NCBI GenBank assembly: GCA_963691705.1
Contig: OY829539.1
Location: forward strand, 57,200,327-57,264,326
DNA: 64,000 nt
DNA from: Viola odorata
Taxonomy: Eukaryota > Streptophyta > Magnoliopsida > Malpighiales > Violaceae
Direction of reading: 5' to 3'
The notes below the pieces were generated by a model. The model ran no database searches. It worked only from the letters and a program-made list of their open reading frames with translations, and was not told the DNA's origin. Position numbers and translations under genes: made by a program. The first letter of the stretch is position 1, and each line of letters starts with the position of its first letter. This document shows, piece after piece, positions 13,954 to 26,405 of this stretch.

Positions 13954-14135
13954 GAACTTTTTTTAAATAGGCAGATAGATTTTATTATTGATAATTGTCA
14001 TGAAGATCATGACCAAAAGCAAGCAAGACGCTGCTGCAAAAACTGCAGTTAAAAACAGCATCAACAGAAAAAGAAAAAGAAACTGAAAAAAGGAACCTGA
14101 CAGCTAACAGCTACCAAAACAAACAGCATCAAAGC

Positions 14136-16753
14136 TCAAGTGTTACGCCGAGGGAGGAGCCACGCCGGGGACTGCAGCATGTCTGTCATGCTAAAAGCGA
14201 AGGTATGATCCTGGCATTTCAACCACCAGTGCCAGCAGGAATAAATCGTGTTTATGCACTGTGATTCGTTGTACTCCATATGACGAAAAATCACCGCATT
14301 TCGGGTCTTCCAGAAGGTCCAGATGATAGCATAAAATAAAGTGATCCATGATCTCCCAATACTTTTGTCGTGCCAAGGCAAAAAACCTTTCCCACATCCT
14401 CCATAGACACGCCATGCTTTGAGGTTGACACCAACTAACTCCCAGCCACCGCGTGATAAAGTCCCAAACTCTTTTGGCTATCTCACACCGTAGAAACAGG
14501 TGAGTAGCATCCTCTGGCCAGAAGCTGCACATAGGGCAAATATTCGAGGTCTCAACGAGCATGTTTCTCTTCTCAAGGAATGACCTGGTTATGATTCTCT
14601 CCCGTAATGTCAACCACATGAAGAATTCCACGCGATAGGGAACCAACCCCTTCCAACAAAATCGAAGCAGAGGTCTTGCCTCAAGTCTAGTATCCTCTCA
14701 TTTCTTATACCCCAAATGGACAGTGTATTTCCCCTATTTGTCTGCTTCCCAATGCAACAAAGCTTGCTGCTCTCCCCTGCTAGGATTTGGCAGCCTAGTT
14801 TTCAGACAATTCCATTCGTCGTTCTCCCACTCAAATAGCCCCTGCCGCCACACACTCTGCCACTCCCACGTCGACCCATTCCATTCACCAAACTCCTTGA
14901 CAGAACCACGTTCCTTGCTCGATATTTAAAACAGGCGAGGATGGAGTAAAGCCAACGGAGTCTTGGCAGCCCAAGTGTCCTACCAAAAATCTGTGTCGCT
15001 GCCCTCTCCAACCTTCACCGAGGTGTGCTTGGTCCACATGTCAAAGTAATCACTCCATCGGCCACAAGCTTGCATAATGTCCCTCCAAATAGGAGAGAGG
15101 TTACCATGTCTCTCCCTCCACATGTCCCCAATGGACTTGAGGTTGTACTGTCTCCGAATAATGTCAGCCCATATCTTCTTACTTCCCTTCATCAATTCCC
15201 ACACCCATTTAAATACCAGCGTCACATTTCGGTCCTGCATCCTGCCAACCCCTAAACCTCCACACGTCGTCGACCTCACAACCTCCTCCCACTTCACTTT
15301 CGCCAAACCTTTCTTAGTTTCGCTACCACTCTAAAGAAATCTCCTCATCACTCTCTCGCACTATTTAACTACAACCTTAGGCATCCTGTATATAGACATA
15401 TTGTACACCGGGAGGCTTGCAAGTGCAGCCTTGATTAAAGTAACGTGCCCCCTACCGAGAGGAGGTGACCCTTCCATGTAGCTAATTTCTTTCTCATTTT
15501 TTGAACCATGAAACACTATCCTGATTTTTGCCTCGGGTTAAAACCCACCATGGCCAGGTACTTAAAAGGGAGTGTCTCATACTTATACCCCGCCCTCGTA
15601 GCTAAGATATTTCCTATCTGATCGCTCAAGTTCACTACTATCAGGGTGCTTTTGTGGAAATTTACCCGGAGCCCTGAGTAAGCATCAAACCATCTCAAAA
15701 TTCCCTTCACTCCCTGTAATTCCTCCTCGTTGTTATTCACAAAAACTAATGTATCATCTGCAAACTGCAGGTGGCTCAACTGCCACCCTACAACTGCGTT
15801 GCTTGTACCCCTTAGGATCCCCACCTCCTCTGCTCGGATAAATAAACGATGTAGACCCTCCGCCGCTATGTTGAAAAGAAACGGGGACATAGAACATCCT
15901 TGCCGCAACCCTCTTCCCACACCAAATTTCCCTATTGGTGATCCATTGACTAGCACATACACTTTATCCGTGCTAACACATTGCCTAATCCATCCCCTCC
16001 ACTTTTCTCCGAACCCCATATGTCTCATTACATCTTCTAGATAAGCCCATTCAATAGGATCATACGCCTTCTCAAAATCCAGTTTTAAAAGCAATCCTTG
16101 TTGCTTCGTCTACTGCAAGTAGTGGACTACCTCACTAGCTGTCATGACACAGTCAAGGGTTTGCCTCCCTTTTATGAACCCGTGTTGGACCTCGCTAACC
16201 ACTTTCGTGATAACCTCACCAAGCCGATTTGCCATAATCTTAGATATAATTTTATAGTAACTACTTACTAAACTTATGGGGCGATATTCATTAAATCGCT
16301 GGGCCTCGGGGACCTTCGGAATGAGAGTCAGAAAAGAAGTATTCGCCCCCTTCGGGAATTTCCCCGTCCTAAAAAACTCCTGAACCAGTCTGCAATAGTC
16401 CACCCCTACTATATCCCACGCCTTTTGCAGAAACCGAAGAGAAAACCCATCCGGCCCTGGAGCTTTTAGGCCATCACATCCCTTCATCGCCTCCCAAATT
16501 TCAGCTTGAGTAACCTCCCTTTCTAACCCAATCGCTTCATCTCCCAACAGCTTTGAAAAGCCTAAGTCCTGTATCCGAGGTCTGTTCCAACTGACCGACT
16601 GAAAGAATGTCTCATAGTGCTGCATAGCAGCCCTCTTAATATCCACTGGTGTTGTGAGTCTCGTATTTTGGGTCACAATCTCCCTAATGTTTGTTCTCTT
16701 TACTGCAATTTTAGCCATCCTGTGGAAATACTCGGTATTACGAAGTGAAAGCC
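14136..16753 (-). pseudogene. LINE ORF2: reverse transcriptase and zf-RVT C-terminal region
   Basis: Reading on the minus strand from 16753: NTEYFHRMAKI, then the fingers (GDEAIGLEREVTQAEIWEAM, LKAPGPDGFSLRFLQKAWD), then LDFEKAYD, then QGCSMSPFLFN, then the catalytic box LQFADDTLVF at about 15770. The thumb/connection follows as LATWKGHLLSVGGTLLLIKAAL, KVKWEEVVRSTTCGGLGVG and IWADIIRRQYN. The end is a zf-RVT type domain at about 14640-14400 (RVEFFMWLTLRERIITR, ICPMCSFWPEDATHLFLRC). Defects include an in-frame TAG just before LKLDFEKAYD, a frameshift near 15516 and two stops near 15330-15370. It would have copied its own mRNA at nicked chromosomal DNA. Confidence 0.92.
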
Positions 16754-18045
16754 TAAGTTAAGGACATTACCGGCCTCCTTCAATTGGAGTAAATGGGTCT
16801 CCTTCCCATCACATATAAGAAAATAGCAGAAAGTCTAAAGCACCAATTCACCTGAATCCATGCATCAAAGATGAGTTAATTGCTTGGTCTGGTTGAGTCA
16901 AGCCTTAATGTATGTACTATTATTCCATTACTGGATACTTTTCATCAGTCAACGTCCGTGTTCACTATGAAACCTCAGTATAGTGCTCGTTCTGATAAGA
17001 GTCAACCTTACTATCTGCTGGAAAGTTTACAACGTCCCACTTATTCAACTACGGGAATTTCTTCATACGAGGACATTTGTTTTCTTATCATCCCACACAT
17101 GCGTAAGAAAGCAGTCAACTGATTCAAGTGATTCATCTATATCATTAGCCAGAATTCTCTTGCTTATCTTATGAGTTAAGTCTTATTCCCCGACTATAGC
17201 CGGAATATCACCAAGGCAGTTCTTAGTCAGACCCGAAACGCTTTGCTCATCGGACCTGCAATTACTCCCCAAAGTCATCAATGAGACTTTTGCTAATAGT
17301 AGCACCCATCAGCTAACTAGCCCGTGTGATAGTTGTAGCGAGCAGTAGTTGGTCTTTGTTTGTGTAAATCCGCTCTTGCCAGAGTAGCTTTCCGTGGAAT
17401 AGCCTTTATCTCATCGCCAATGGCCGGGTGAGGAAGAATGAATTGAATCTTTTGCCCTTCGAGAACTCAAAACGAGTGGGATTCGACTTGTCTTCCCTAC
17501 CTCTGTGGATGGTATGCTCGGGATGAGAGGCTTTCGGATAGGATGGTTTGGATGGTATGGTTTCCGTGGCAGTAAGAGTTGGGGGTTAGCTCACAAGGTA
17601 GCTCAGTCCCCTATTTAGATGGCACGCCCTATACTCTATTTTCACTCCTTTAGGTCAGGGAGTCTCTCTGGTTTCCGGGGAAGTCGGGTCAATGCTAAAA
17701 GTTTCTCTCAAACCCCTTAGGTGCAAGTATCCGTTGCTGGAGACCTTAAGTCGTAAAGCAAGTTCCTTCTCTTACTAAAAAGCTATATTTCAGATATAAT
17801 TTCTTTTCTTGTTGGACTTAAAGCCTTTAATAAGTTAATCTAAAAGCCTTATTTGCACTATATTAAAGATATAGACTGAGACCTGGTCCCCAGACTCTTT
17901 CTTTAAACCTGGTAGAGAGCCTGTTGTTCGTAAACGAAAAGCGCATTATACAAAGCGAAATTAAAAAAAAATAAACTTAATACTATTAAGGTCGTGCATC
18001 TGCTGGAGGAGCTTAGTCAGCCCAGCCAACTTCTTTCTTAGGCCT
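16754..18045. other. Insert of organelle-like DNA (probable mitochondrial transfer)
   Basis: This 1.3-kb block splits the LINE between FW..KNRVKW (right side, minus frame) and RNTEYFH (left side). It has no LTR, TIR, poly-A or protein frame. Its composition, more balanced than the surroundings, and phrases such as CCGGGGAAGTCGGGTCAATG and GAGACCTTAAGTCGTAAAGC resemble intergenic DNA of plant mitochondrial genomes. That resemblance is from general familiarity, not a search. A nuclear copy of mitochondrial DNA patched into a double-strand break would explain the lack of transposon ends. Another unrecognised repeat cannot be excluded. Confidence 0.45.
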
Positions 18046-18692
18046 GTAGCTGAACATTCCACTTCACTCTATTTTTCTATTGCCAAAACCTACTTGCTCC
18101 TGTTGAGACCAAAGCTGGGTTTTAATGATCTCCTGTTCGGTTTGTTCCTCCTGAGACAATACATGCTCGTCTGCCAATCTCTCAAACTCCTCATATCTCC
18201 CCTGCAAATCTTTTATTCTGGAATCCATATTTCTGAAAACTTCCTTGTTCCAAACCTGGATTTTCTTCTTCAAGTATCTCATCTTAAGAATAACCCTGAA
18301 GTTTCTTGGAAATGCGGTGCCTGCTTCCATCCACCATTCCGTTACCAAGTCCTTGAAGCCTCTATCCTCCCACTATATCGATAAGTCCTTGAAAGGTTTT
18401 GGCCCCCAATCAACCTTATCCTATCTAAGGAAAAGCAGTGCATGGTCAGAATCATTCCTGTCCATCGCTGTAAGCGCGCAATCAATAAGACAGTTTAACC
18501 ACTCGACTTGAGCAAAAACTCTATCAATCTTGCTACTGCTAATGGCATTAGACCAAGTAAACCTCCTGCCTGCTAGTTGTATGTCCTGCAGACCACAGCT
18601 GTCTACCCATTCCTGAAAAGCAATCATTCCCCTGGAGTATCCCACCCTTGTAAGCGATCAGATGGGGTCAATATTTCGTTGAAATCCCCTGC
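18046..18692 (-). pseudogene. LINE ORF2 fragment: endonuclease end and linker to RT
   Basis: On the minus strand this begins with GDFNEILTPSDR, the typical endonuclease motif, then (after a frameshift) GMIAFQEWVDSCGLQDIQLAGRRFTWSN and SKIDRVFAQVEW, then the SDHALLF histidine region. The linker follows: LKKKIQVWNKEVFRNMDSRIKDLQ, with predicted helix. The motif GDFNEI is cut off from the N-terminal endonuclease part by the solo LTR at 18693. Confidence 0.9.
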
Positions 18693-20382
18693 TGATCGTC
18701 AATCAAATACAATTTATAATGCCTGAAAATATGTGCACAATTGATAACGTGTACAGTGGTAGTCAGGGTCGAACACAGGGATTGGGAGAGACTGATTCAA
18801 GGTCTTGAATGAAAACACAGAACAAAAGCACAAAAATGTAACACACAGGGAGGTTTTACTTGACTAATCAAGTTAGCCAAGAGAGAGTTGGAGCTAACAA
18901 TTCTAATTATGAAAGCAGTAATCGGGATCTCGAGTCGTCAGTTCGGGGTCCCGAAGGATAAAATATAACAAATCAGTGATCAAGAGCAGAATAATAAAGC
19001 AGAAAGAGAAATAAACACAATAAGTCAGATAAAGAAGGATCTTAGCAAAAGGTATTCTTAGGTTGCATTCGGGGGGCTGATCGTCATCAGCACAGAAATA
19101 TTCTACTCATGCAATCATAGAAGTGACATGGGGACCAGATTCCTCGGTTATCCCCTACTTTTCTCTTAAGAGAAACTACCCCTCATTTCCACATATGAGG
19201 TAGTCTTAACAGCCCGCCATCCCTCCAGGCACGAATGCGGGAGGGCCATATTCAGGTTGCCCATGAAGATAAGAAAAGACACAGCTAGAGCTAAAGGTCC
19301 CTCAGTTTGTCAGGCTCGTGACCCCGCTCTAATCAACTACTCACCCTAGCTAGTCGAGACCACTTCAGCGCAGTTACTACTAGATAGATGCCTACTTGTT
19401 CCATGCAACTTTCCTTCCGTATTTATCACATAGATGACAGCAATCACTCAAAGCAAAAATCAGTTGATCAAGCCTCTAATTACCCCAAGTGAAAATGTAA
19501 TTAAAATGATAAGCAATTGAATATGGCAACAAGAATATATTAAGCATGTTTAGGCCTCGAATCTGCCCCTGCAACCCTTGAATTACCTTTGCTAAGAATT
19601 AAAGATTTAGCTACTCATGCTTGAAAGGAAATAAATAATAAATGTAAAGAGCATAATAAGTAAAGAAATAAGTTTAAGGGAAGAAAACTTATTTACTAAA
19701 CGCTTCAAGCCCGGCGGTAAAGGAGGAGAATGCTAACAAGAACTAGAAAGATAAACTAGAGAGAAGTCTAAGAGTATTTTCTAAGAAATATGATAAGATG
19801 AAAGGATTCTAAGCTAAGAGAGATGCCCTAAACTACTCCTTGGATGCTCCTTATAAGCTAGAACTCCAAGCACAAAATATCTTCAGCCCTAACTAGGGAC
19901 AAAATGCATTTAAGGAAAGCATGGCATAAAGCAAACATGTTCCCTAAAGCATAAAGCTGAAAAGCACAAAGCTGGTGGTCAAGGTCTGATTTGCCCAGCT
20001 TTGGCAGATCGGGAGTGGGCTCAAGGTCTGGAATGGTCAGAGGGTAGGTATTTTGTGATCAGTGCAGAATTCTCATAAAAGCGTCAGAGGGATCACATGG
20101 AAGCTTTGCCAAGAGGACACATGGAAATGTCGTTCTTCACCCTTCGGGGTCTCGAATAGAGAATCCTCTTTGGGACCTTGAAGGCTATCTTGGCGTCGGG
20201 ACCTCGACTTTGGTCTTGAAGCTCGAATTCGCGCAAAATGCTTCTAAAACGTATGTTTTCGCATAAACTCCCTTTTTAGGCCTAGATCTGCAATAGTAAT
20301 GAAAACAAGGGTATATTAGCAGAATCATGCCTTAAATCAACGAGATAATGGAAGGAAAATCATGCATAAAAACATGCTATCA
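18693..20382 (-). mobile_element. Solo LTR (Athila-type, related to element B)
   Basis: Read on the minus strand it starts TGATAGCATG and ends TTGACGATCA, the same terminal pattern as the LTRs of element B (TGATAGCACG...GTGACGATCA). It splits the LINE endonuclease frame. The flanks are CCTGC (18688-18692) and CATGC (20383-20387), a 5-bp target duplication with one mismatch. No internal region is present, so two LTRs recombined and left one. It contains no supported gene. Confidence 0.88.
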
Positions 20383-21104
20383 CATGCCACTAGTACTTGT
20401 AATCCAGCGGTCTCTATCCTGTTCCCCAGCACTTCCTAAAGTTTCCCTCTCCGCTCCACATCATTTGGAGTATACACATTCAAGACTGCACAAAGCCTTC
20501 TGACCATATATAATTATTTCCCACCTCTGTGTGATCCGCTTGAAATCCTGTAGAATCCCACATAGAAATTAAGCCCCCAGATCTCCCACTAGATGGAGCA
20601 TAGGTCCATCCCGTCTCCCTAAGCCCCCCTAAAGCGTGGATGAGAAAATCATCCACCTTTTCCCTCTTGCTTTCTTGTAACAAACAAAAAGTCACTTGAT
20701 CACCTTTCATAATTTTCTTCACAAACCGCCTCTTCCTAGCCGGCGCTAGTCCTCTACAATTCCATGAGAATAGCTGAATCATCATGGCTAGGAAAAACAC
20801 GCTCCACACATAATCCTATCTACGAACGTTATCCACTTCCACACCGAATCGCTCTTTGTCAAAAGTTCGAATGGCTGCTTCATTTGCCTGATCAGTGATT
20901 GACAGTAATTGACCAAATTCCTAAGCATCATTCTCAACTACTATTGCATCAGCCAACCTGTTCATGTTCCTGATATCAATATCCTCTGCCCGGAACACCT
21001 CTGTCCTCGAATCCACGTTTGCACTGATCGTTTGTAGACTACCAGTATTGTCCACAATTCTCTTAAACTTATCTCCTCTCCGTCTTCTCGTTACTAGTGG
21101 GTAC
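20383..21104 (-). pseudogene. LINE ORF2 N-terminal endonuclease and end-of-ORF1 region
   Basis: The minus-strand frame 20809-20480 opens with MIQLFSWNCRGLAPARKRRF, the classic AP-endonuclease-like start of plant LINE ORF2. LLQESK follows, with the catalytic Glu, and then GGLISMWD. The part to 21104 reads as decayed ORF1/ORF2 junction sequence and continues beyond element B at 50060. Confidence 0.88.
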
Positions 21105-22674
21105 TGATAGCACGTTTCATGGTCTCGATTTCGTCTTCTTTTCTAGCCCTTTCGGGGGCTTGATTCCTCTATTTGACCCTTATTCCACTCTTTAATGCAG
21201 ATTGGCGTCAAGAGAAGGAAAAGATTGAAAAGAAGCACTTTTGGAGGATTTCTGAGGATTTTCAGTTTCAAGGCCTAGAAGATCAGATTGACGTCAAGGC
21301 CTCGACGCGAACCAGACCAGTGAGCTTTCTCTCGGCCACGACGACTCTGCATCTTCTCTTAATCGAAACCTAAGAGAAGCATCTTCAAAGATCCGCATGG
21401 GATTCCATGCGTTTATAGAAGCTTTCAGGCGCACCAGAAATCCCAGAATATTCCCTTGATAGGACATGTGCTGTCACGCTCTCATTGTTCCTCCTTCCCC
21501 TTAGCTATTTTGTCTCCTAGCTAGTTTTAGCCTATATAAGCTTAGCTCTAGGGTTTTTGTAAGGACCTGTCCTAGGATATTTTGATATACATTATTTCAT
21601 CTTCTCTGAGTATTTTTCTCCTCTTCTTGGTGTTTGGAGCAGCCGCCAACATTGTAAAAGGAGAAGCTTTTGATTAATACTATTTCATCTTTTCGGTTTC
21701 TTCTAACCCTTCTCTTTTACTTATTGTATGATTATTATCATCTACTGTTCTTATACTAGTATGAGTAGCTAAATACCACCCTCTTAGTAAAGGGTGTTTC
21801 AAGGGTTGTAGGGATCGGCTAAGAGGTCTAATGCGTGCTTAATATATTCTCTTGTTGCACATAACTGTTTACCGTTCTAATTCCATGCTTGTCTAGAAAT
21901 GTTAAGGGCTTGATCAACTGTTAGTATTTCTGCATGAGTTAATGTCATTTCCTTGGTTATACCTGACGCGAAGCCTTGGGATATTAGTAGACACCTAGTG
22001 GAGGCAGCGCGAGAGGCCTCTATCTAGGGGTAAACGGTTATCTAGGGTATGTGATACGAGTCTGACAAGTTGAGCAATCACGCCCTAGATCTGTCTTACC
22101 TCCCCTTCATGGGCGTTCTGAGTTTGGCCTCCCCGTATTCGTGCCTGGGAGGATGGCGGAATGTCAAGGTCACCTCATATGTGGAAACGGGGGGTGACTT
22201 TTATCTAAGAAGGTAAGTAAGGGATGCGGTGTGGAAACGCGATCCCTATAGCAGGTCTGTACACGAGTCTAGAATATTTTCGGTGCCAATGACTAGCCGA
22301 CCTAGAAAGCAACCCAGCGAACACCTTTTGCTAAGATCTTTCCCTATCTGAATATTATCTCTATTACTACTTTTTCTTGCCCTTGAACTACTTTCACTTA
22401 TCTTGCCCTGGATTATAGTTTATTTTCATGCCCTGGATAACTATATTAACTTTCTGTCTTGTTAGCCCCTGATCTGCCTCGATTAATTGTATTAATCGAC
22501 ATAAACCTCCCCCTGTGTTACTTGGTTTTAATCTGTTGCATTTACTCTCTATCATACATCTATATCAATGAATTATTCCTTCAATCTCTGTGGTTCGACC
22601 CTGTCTTGCCCTGTACACATTAATTTGTGCATTTAGGCATCAGGATAAATTTAAGTATATTTGAGTGACGATCA
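21105..22674 (+). repeat. Element B 5' LTR
   Basis: 1,570 bp from TGATAGCACG to GTGACGATCA. A TATA-like CCTATATAAGCTTAG lies at about 21531-21545 and marks the likely promoter. The 3' LTR carries an extra 11-bp tandem copy of TAATGCGTGCT near 49215 and a few small indels relative to this copy. Confidence 0.95.
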
Positions 22675-22679
22675 AATTT

Positions 22680-22700
22680 TGGCGTCGTTGCCAGGGATTG
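22680..22700 (+). promoter_or_regulatory. Primer-binding site of element B (tRNA-Asp type)
   Basis: TGGCGTCGTTGCCAGGGATT, five bases after the LTR end, matches the complement of a plant tRNA-Asp 3' end except for two transitions. A tRNA-Asp primer is characteristic of the Athila lineage. Confidence 0.85.
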
Positions 22701-22729
22701 AACGGTACTAATTTTGTTTTTGTTTTTGT

Positions 22730-24010
22730 ATGACCAGGAGGTCTGCGCCAGATCTGCTCCCCCTAGACCTTGAACTGACCAGAATGGAAAGGGATCTCCG
22801 AAGGCAAACCAGAGGAACATTTACCCAGAGTAGAGTGATCCAACATCCTGCCCTCGAAGGCCATCCTTCCAATCTGGCTGACCAGGAACACCAGTTCTTC
22901 GTGAACCTAACTTTCCTCTATTGGGATCCCGAAAACCCAGTTGCTCCCCATCTCGATTTCCTAGAAATAAAAGACCTCGACAACCACGAACGTCGTGAGG
23001 ATCAACCACCAATACCCCCTCCGGATCAACAAACCATTGATAATTTCCATGTCACTCCTGATATGGCAAGTAGTTGTATAGTCTGGCCAGTTGTCCAGCA
23101 TGACTGGACCTTGAAGTCAGCTGTGATGCATCACCTCCCGATCTTTCGAGGGGTAGCCAAGGAAAATGCACTCCACCATCTTCAACAGCTCCACTCTATT
23201 TGCGAGGCCATGAAACCTACCAACGTCAGTATAGAGCAAGCCAAGCTGCGTGTTTTCCAATGGTCTCTCAAAGATGATGCCCTCGACTGGTATTATGATC
23301 TTCCACCAAGATCCATCCATTCTTGGGCGGACATGTCTAAGATCTTCACCGAGAAGTATTCCCCAACTTCTATCTCCAACACCACACGCAAGCAGCTTGT
23401 GTCCATAGTCCAAAAGAAAAAGGAGACTCTAGTCCAGTATTATGAGAGGTTCCAGAGGATGCAATCTAGTTGTCCATCCCACAACCTTAGGGAGCATGCC
23501 CTTGTTCAGTATTTTTGTGAAGGCCTCAAAATTCGCGATAAGGCATTGGTCAATGCTGCAGTCGGAGGATCTCTGACTGCTCTAACCCCGTCAACTGCCA
23601 AGGCAACAATAGAACTCATGGCCAAGAATACCTCAGACGACCTTGCCAACAATCCAGGCCAAGATGTCCAAGTGGCCGCTCTTCAGAACCAAATATCCTC
23701 TCACCGGGATGTTTCAGAACTTTATGACAGGGCAACCCGCACCTGTCAAGGCCTGCCAAATTTGCAATTTTGTGGACCACCCCACTGATGCATGCCCCCA
23801 TATTCCGGACGAAATACAAGTGAATGCCGCTGGTCAATACATTCCAGTCCCTTACGGTCAAAACTACAATCAAGGCTGGAAACCACAGAATCCAGGATGG
23901 ATTCCAAACAATCAGTCTTCGGGACCTAACCATCAACAACACCAGAACCCTTATGGAAATCCTCCTCCCAACATGCAGAATTTCAGACCTCGACCCACAT
24001 ACCATTAGAA
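22730..24010 (+). pseudogene. Element B gag
   Basis: The start at 22730 (MTRRSAPDLLPLDLELTRME) fits an Athila gag. The capsid core at residues ~120-290 includes HLPIFRGVAKENALHHL and LVQYYERFQRMQSSCP. The frame shifts near 23720-23770, after which the intact zinc knuckle CQICNFVDHPTDAC (CX2CX4HX4C) follows at about 23755-23796. A proline/glutamine/asparagine-rich tail ends with a TAG at about 24006. Compared with element A the knuckle is complete. Function: particle shell and RNA binding. Confidence 0.92.
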
Positions 24011-26405
24011 TCAATATCAACGCCAACCTCCTCAGGATCAGACTTTTGTCGTGCCCCCGAATGCTGAAATGCCTAAGAATCCTGAGCAGCAGAAAGAAAT
24101 AGAGGAGCTTAAGAAACAAGTGAGCGGTCTGACGGCCAAAATGCAAGAGTTAACAAATCATGGGAGATTCCCACCCCAGACTGAAACAAATCCAAAGCAC
24201 AATGTTTGTGCATTAACCTTGCGAAGTGGAACGACCTTGACACCTCCTGCACCTCCAGCCCACGATGTTGAAAATTCTCCAGAGGCTGATATTCAGCCTA
24301 AATCTAAGAAAAAGCTCCCTAAGGTGCCCAGGTTCGTCGAGGTCATGGAAGACAGAATTCGCTCCCCTAGAGGATCACCTAGGAATGACCCCAACCCACC
24401 TGAATTTACCCAGGAATACATTCATAAGTTTCTCGAGCCCCCATTTCCTCACAGATTGGTCAAGACCAAGAAAGATAAAGAGGACCGCGATATCTTTGAA
24501 ATGTTCAGTAAAGTGGTAGTCAACATCCCACTTCTCCAGGCAGTGAAGAATGCCCCTCGCTATGCCAAATTCCTAAAACAACTATGCACTAACAAGAACA
24601 AGTTCGCTGAAGTTAACAAGATAAGTGTCGGGGATAATGCTTCTGCCCATATCCAGCGAAGAATCCCTCCAAAGTGCAAAGACCAAGGAATGTTCATCAT
24701 CCCCTGCCGGATTGGTATGGTCGACATTGGCAAGGCCATGTACGATTTAGGAGCAGGAATTAATGTCATGCCCCTGATCATTTACAATAGTCTAGGCCTC
24801 GAGCCTCTCGTACCTGCAGACCTCGCCATCCAACTGGCTGATCATTCTATCATCTACCCCGAGGGGATTATCAAGGACGTCTTAGTCCAAGTGGGAGAAT
24901 TCTTGTTCCCAGCGGACTTTTATGTAATTGCCATGGAAAATGAAGACTCCACCAAGTCTACTGATGTACTTCTAGGCTGTCCATTTCTGGCCACAGCCTG
25001 AGCAAAGATTGATGTTCACGATGCCACCATCTCTCTCGAGTTTGATGGGGAGATCATCAAATTCAACATGCTAAGCCATGCGATACCCCTCTGAATTCTC
25101 TAGTGTCAATTATATTGATATTCTACTGACCCTTTGCAGTTTGCCCTTGACAGGAGTCTGACGCCAGCCACTTTAGAGGTCGTGGCCTCGACCTTCCCCA
25201 TTCTAAGTGAATTGCACTCTATCGTATTTGCCTTGGAAGAATGCGCTGTTACTCAGCATGAGCCCCCAAAGCAGTCTTCTGAGAGCCCCGACCATGTTAA
25301 GTTATTTCCTTCTATTGATCAGGCTCCAGCCCTGGATCTGAAGCCACTGCCTTCCCACTTGAAGTATACTTATCTAGGCCCCGATAACTCTCTACCTGTC
25401 ATTATCTCCAACAAGCTAGCCAACCCCAAAGAATCTGAGCTACTTGCCTTGCTGAAGACATTCCGACAGGCCATAGGATGGACCATTGCGGACATCAAGG
25501 GCTTATCTCCAGCGTTATGCACTCATCGCATTCATTTAAAGGACAAGAGCAAGACCATCTGCCAGCCCCAGCGCAGATTAAATCCACCCATGATGGAAAT
25601 GGTTAGGAAAGAAGTTCTCAAATTGCTAGATGCAGGAGTTATCTACCCCATCTCTGATAGTCCATGGGTCAGTCCCATCCAAGTCGTGCCCAAGAAAACC
25701 GGCATAACCATCACCATCGCTCAGGATGGAGAATCCATTCCCACTCGGATTCAGAATGGGTGGCGAGTGTGTATTGACTATCGCCGATTGAATACTGCCA
25801 CTAGGAAAGATCATTTTCCTCTACTCTTCATCGATCAGATACTGGAACGCCTCGCGGGCAAGACCCACTATTGTTGTCTAGACGGTTACTCTGGTTTCCA
25901 CCAGATTCCAGTTGCCCCTGAAGACCAGGAAAAGACCACCTTTACCTGCCCTTTCGGGACCTTCGCGTATAGACGCATGCCCTTCGGACTATGTAACGCC
26001 CCTGCCACTTTTCAGCGTTGCATGGTCAACATTTTCTCTGAGTTGGTTGAGGATGGAATCGAGGTCTTCATGGACGACTTCACTGTCTATGGGAATTCTT
26101 TCCCTGAATGCATAGACAACTTGAAGAAATGTCTATATCGCTGCATAGAGACAAACCTTGTTCTGAATTTTAAAAAATGCCACTTCATGGTGGATCGAGC
26201 CCTCGTCCTAGGCCATATTATCTCGGCCAAAGGAATTGAGGTCGACAAGGCTAAGATCGAAGTGATAGAATTTCTGCCCTATCCAACATGTGTTAGAGAT
26301 GTGCGGTCTTTTCTAGGCCACGCCGGTTCCTACCGACGGTTCATCAAAGATTTTTCAAAAATCGCAGCCCATGTGTCGTTTGCTCCAGAAGGAAGTACCT
26401 TTTAA
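24011..26405 (+). pseudogene. Element B protease and reverse transcriptase
   Basis: A coiled-coil linker (EIEELKKQVSGLTAKMQEL) leads to the protease with active site YDLGAGINVMPL at about 24739-24774. Defects: a TGA at 24999 where elements A and D have Arg (ARAKIDV), and frame disruption around 25085-25130. Reverse transcriptase runs from about 25340 to 26390, with VPKKTGITIT, VCIDYRRLN and the catalytic VFMDDFTVYG at about 26068. A frameshift near 26370 breaks the join with RNase H. Confidence 0.93.

Noticed and set aside
16754..18045. Chloroplast DNA transfer
   Set aside because: I recognise no plastid gene or tRNA in the block; mitochondrial intergenic origin fits better but remains unproven.
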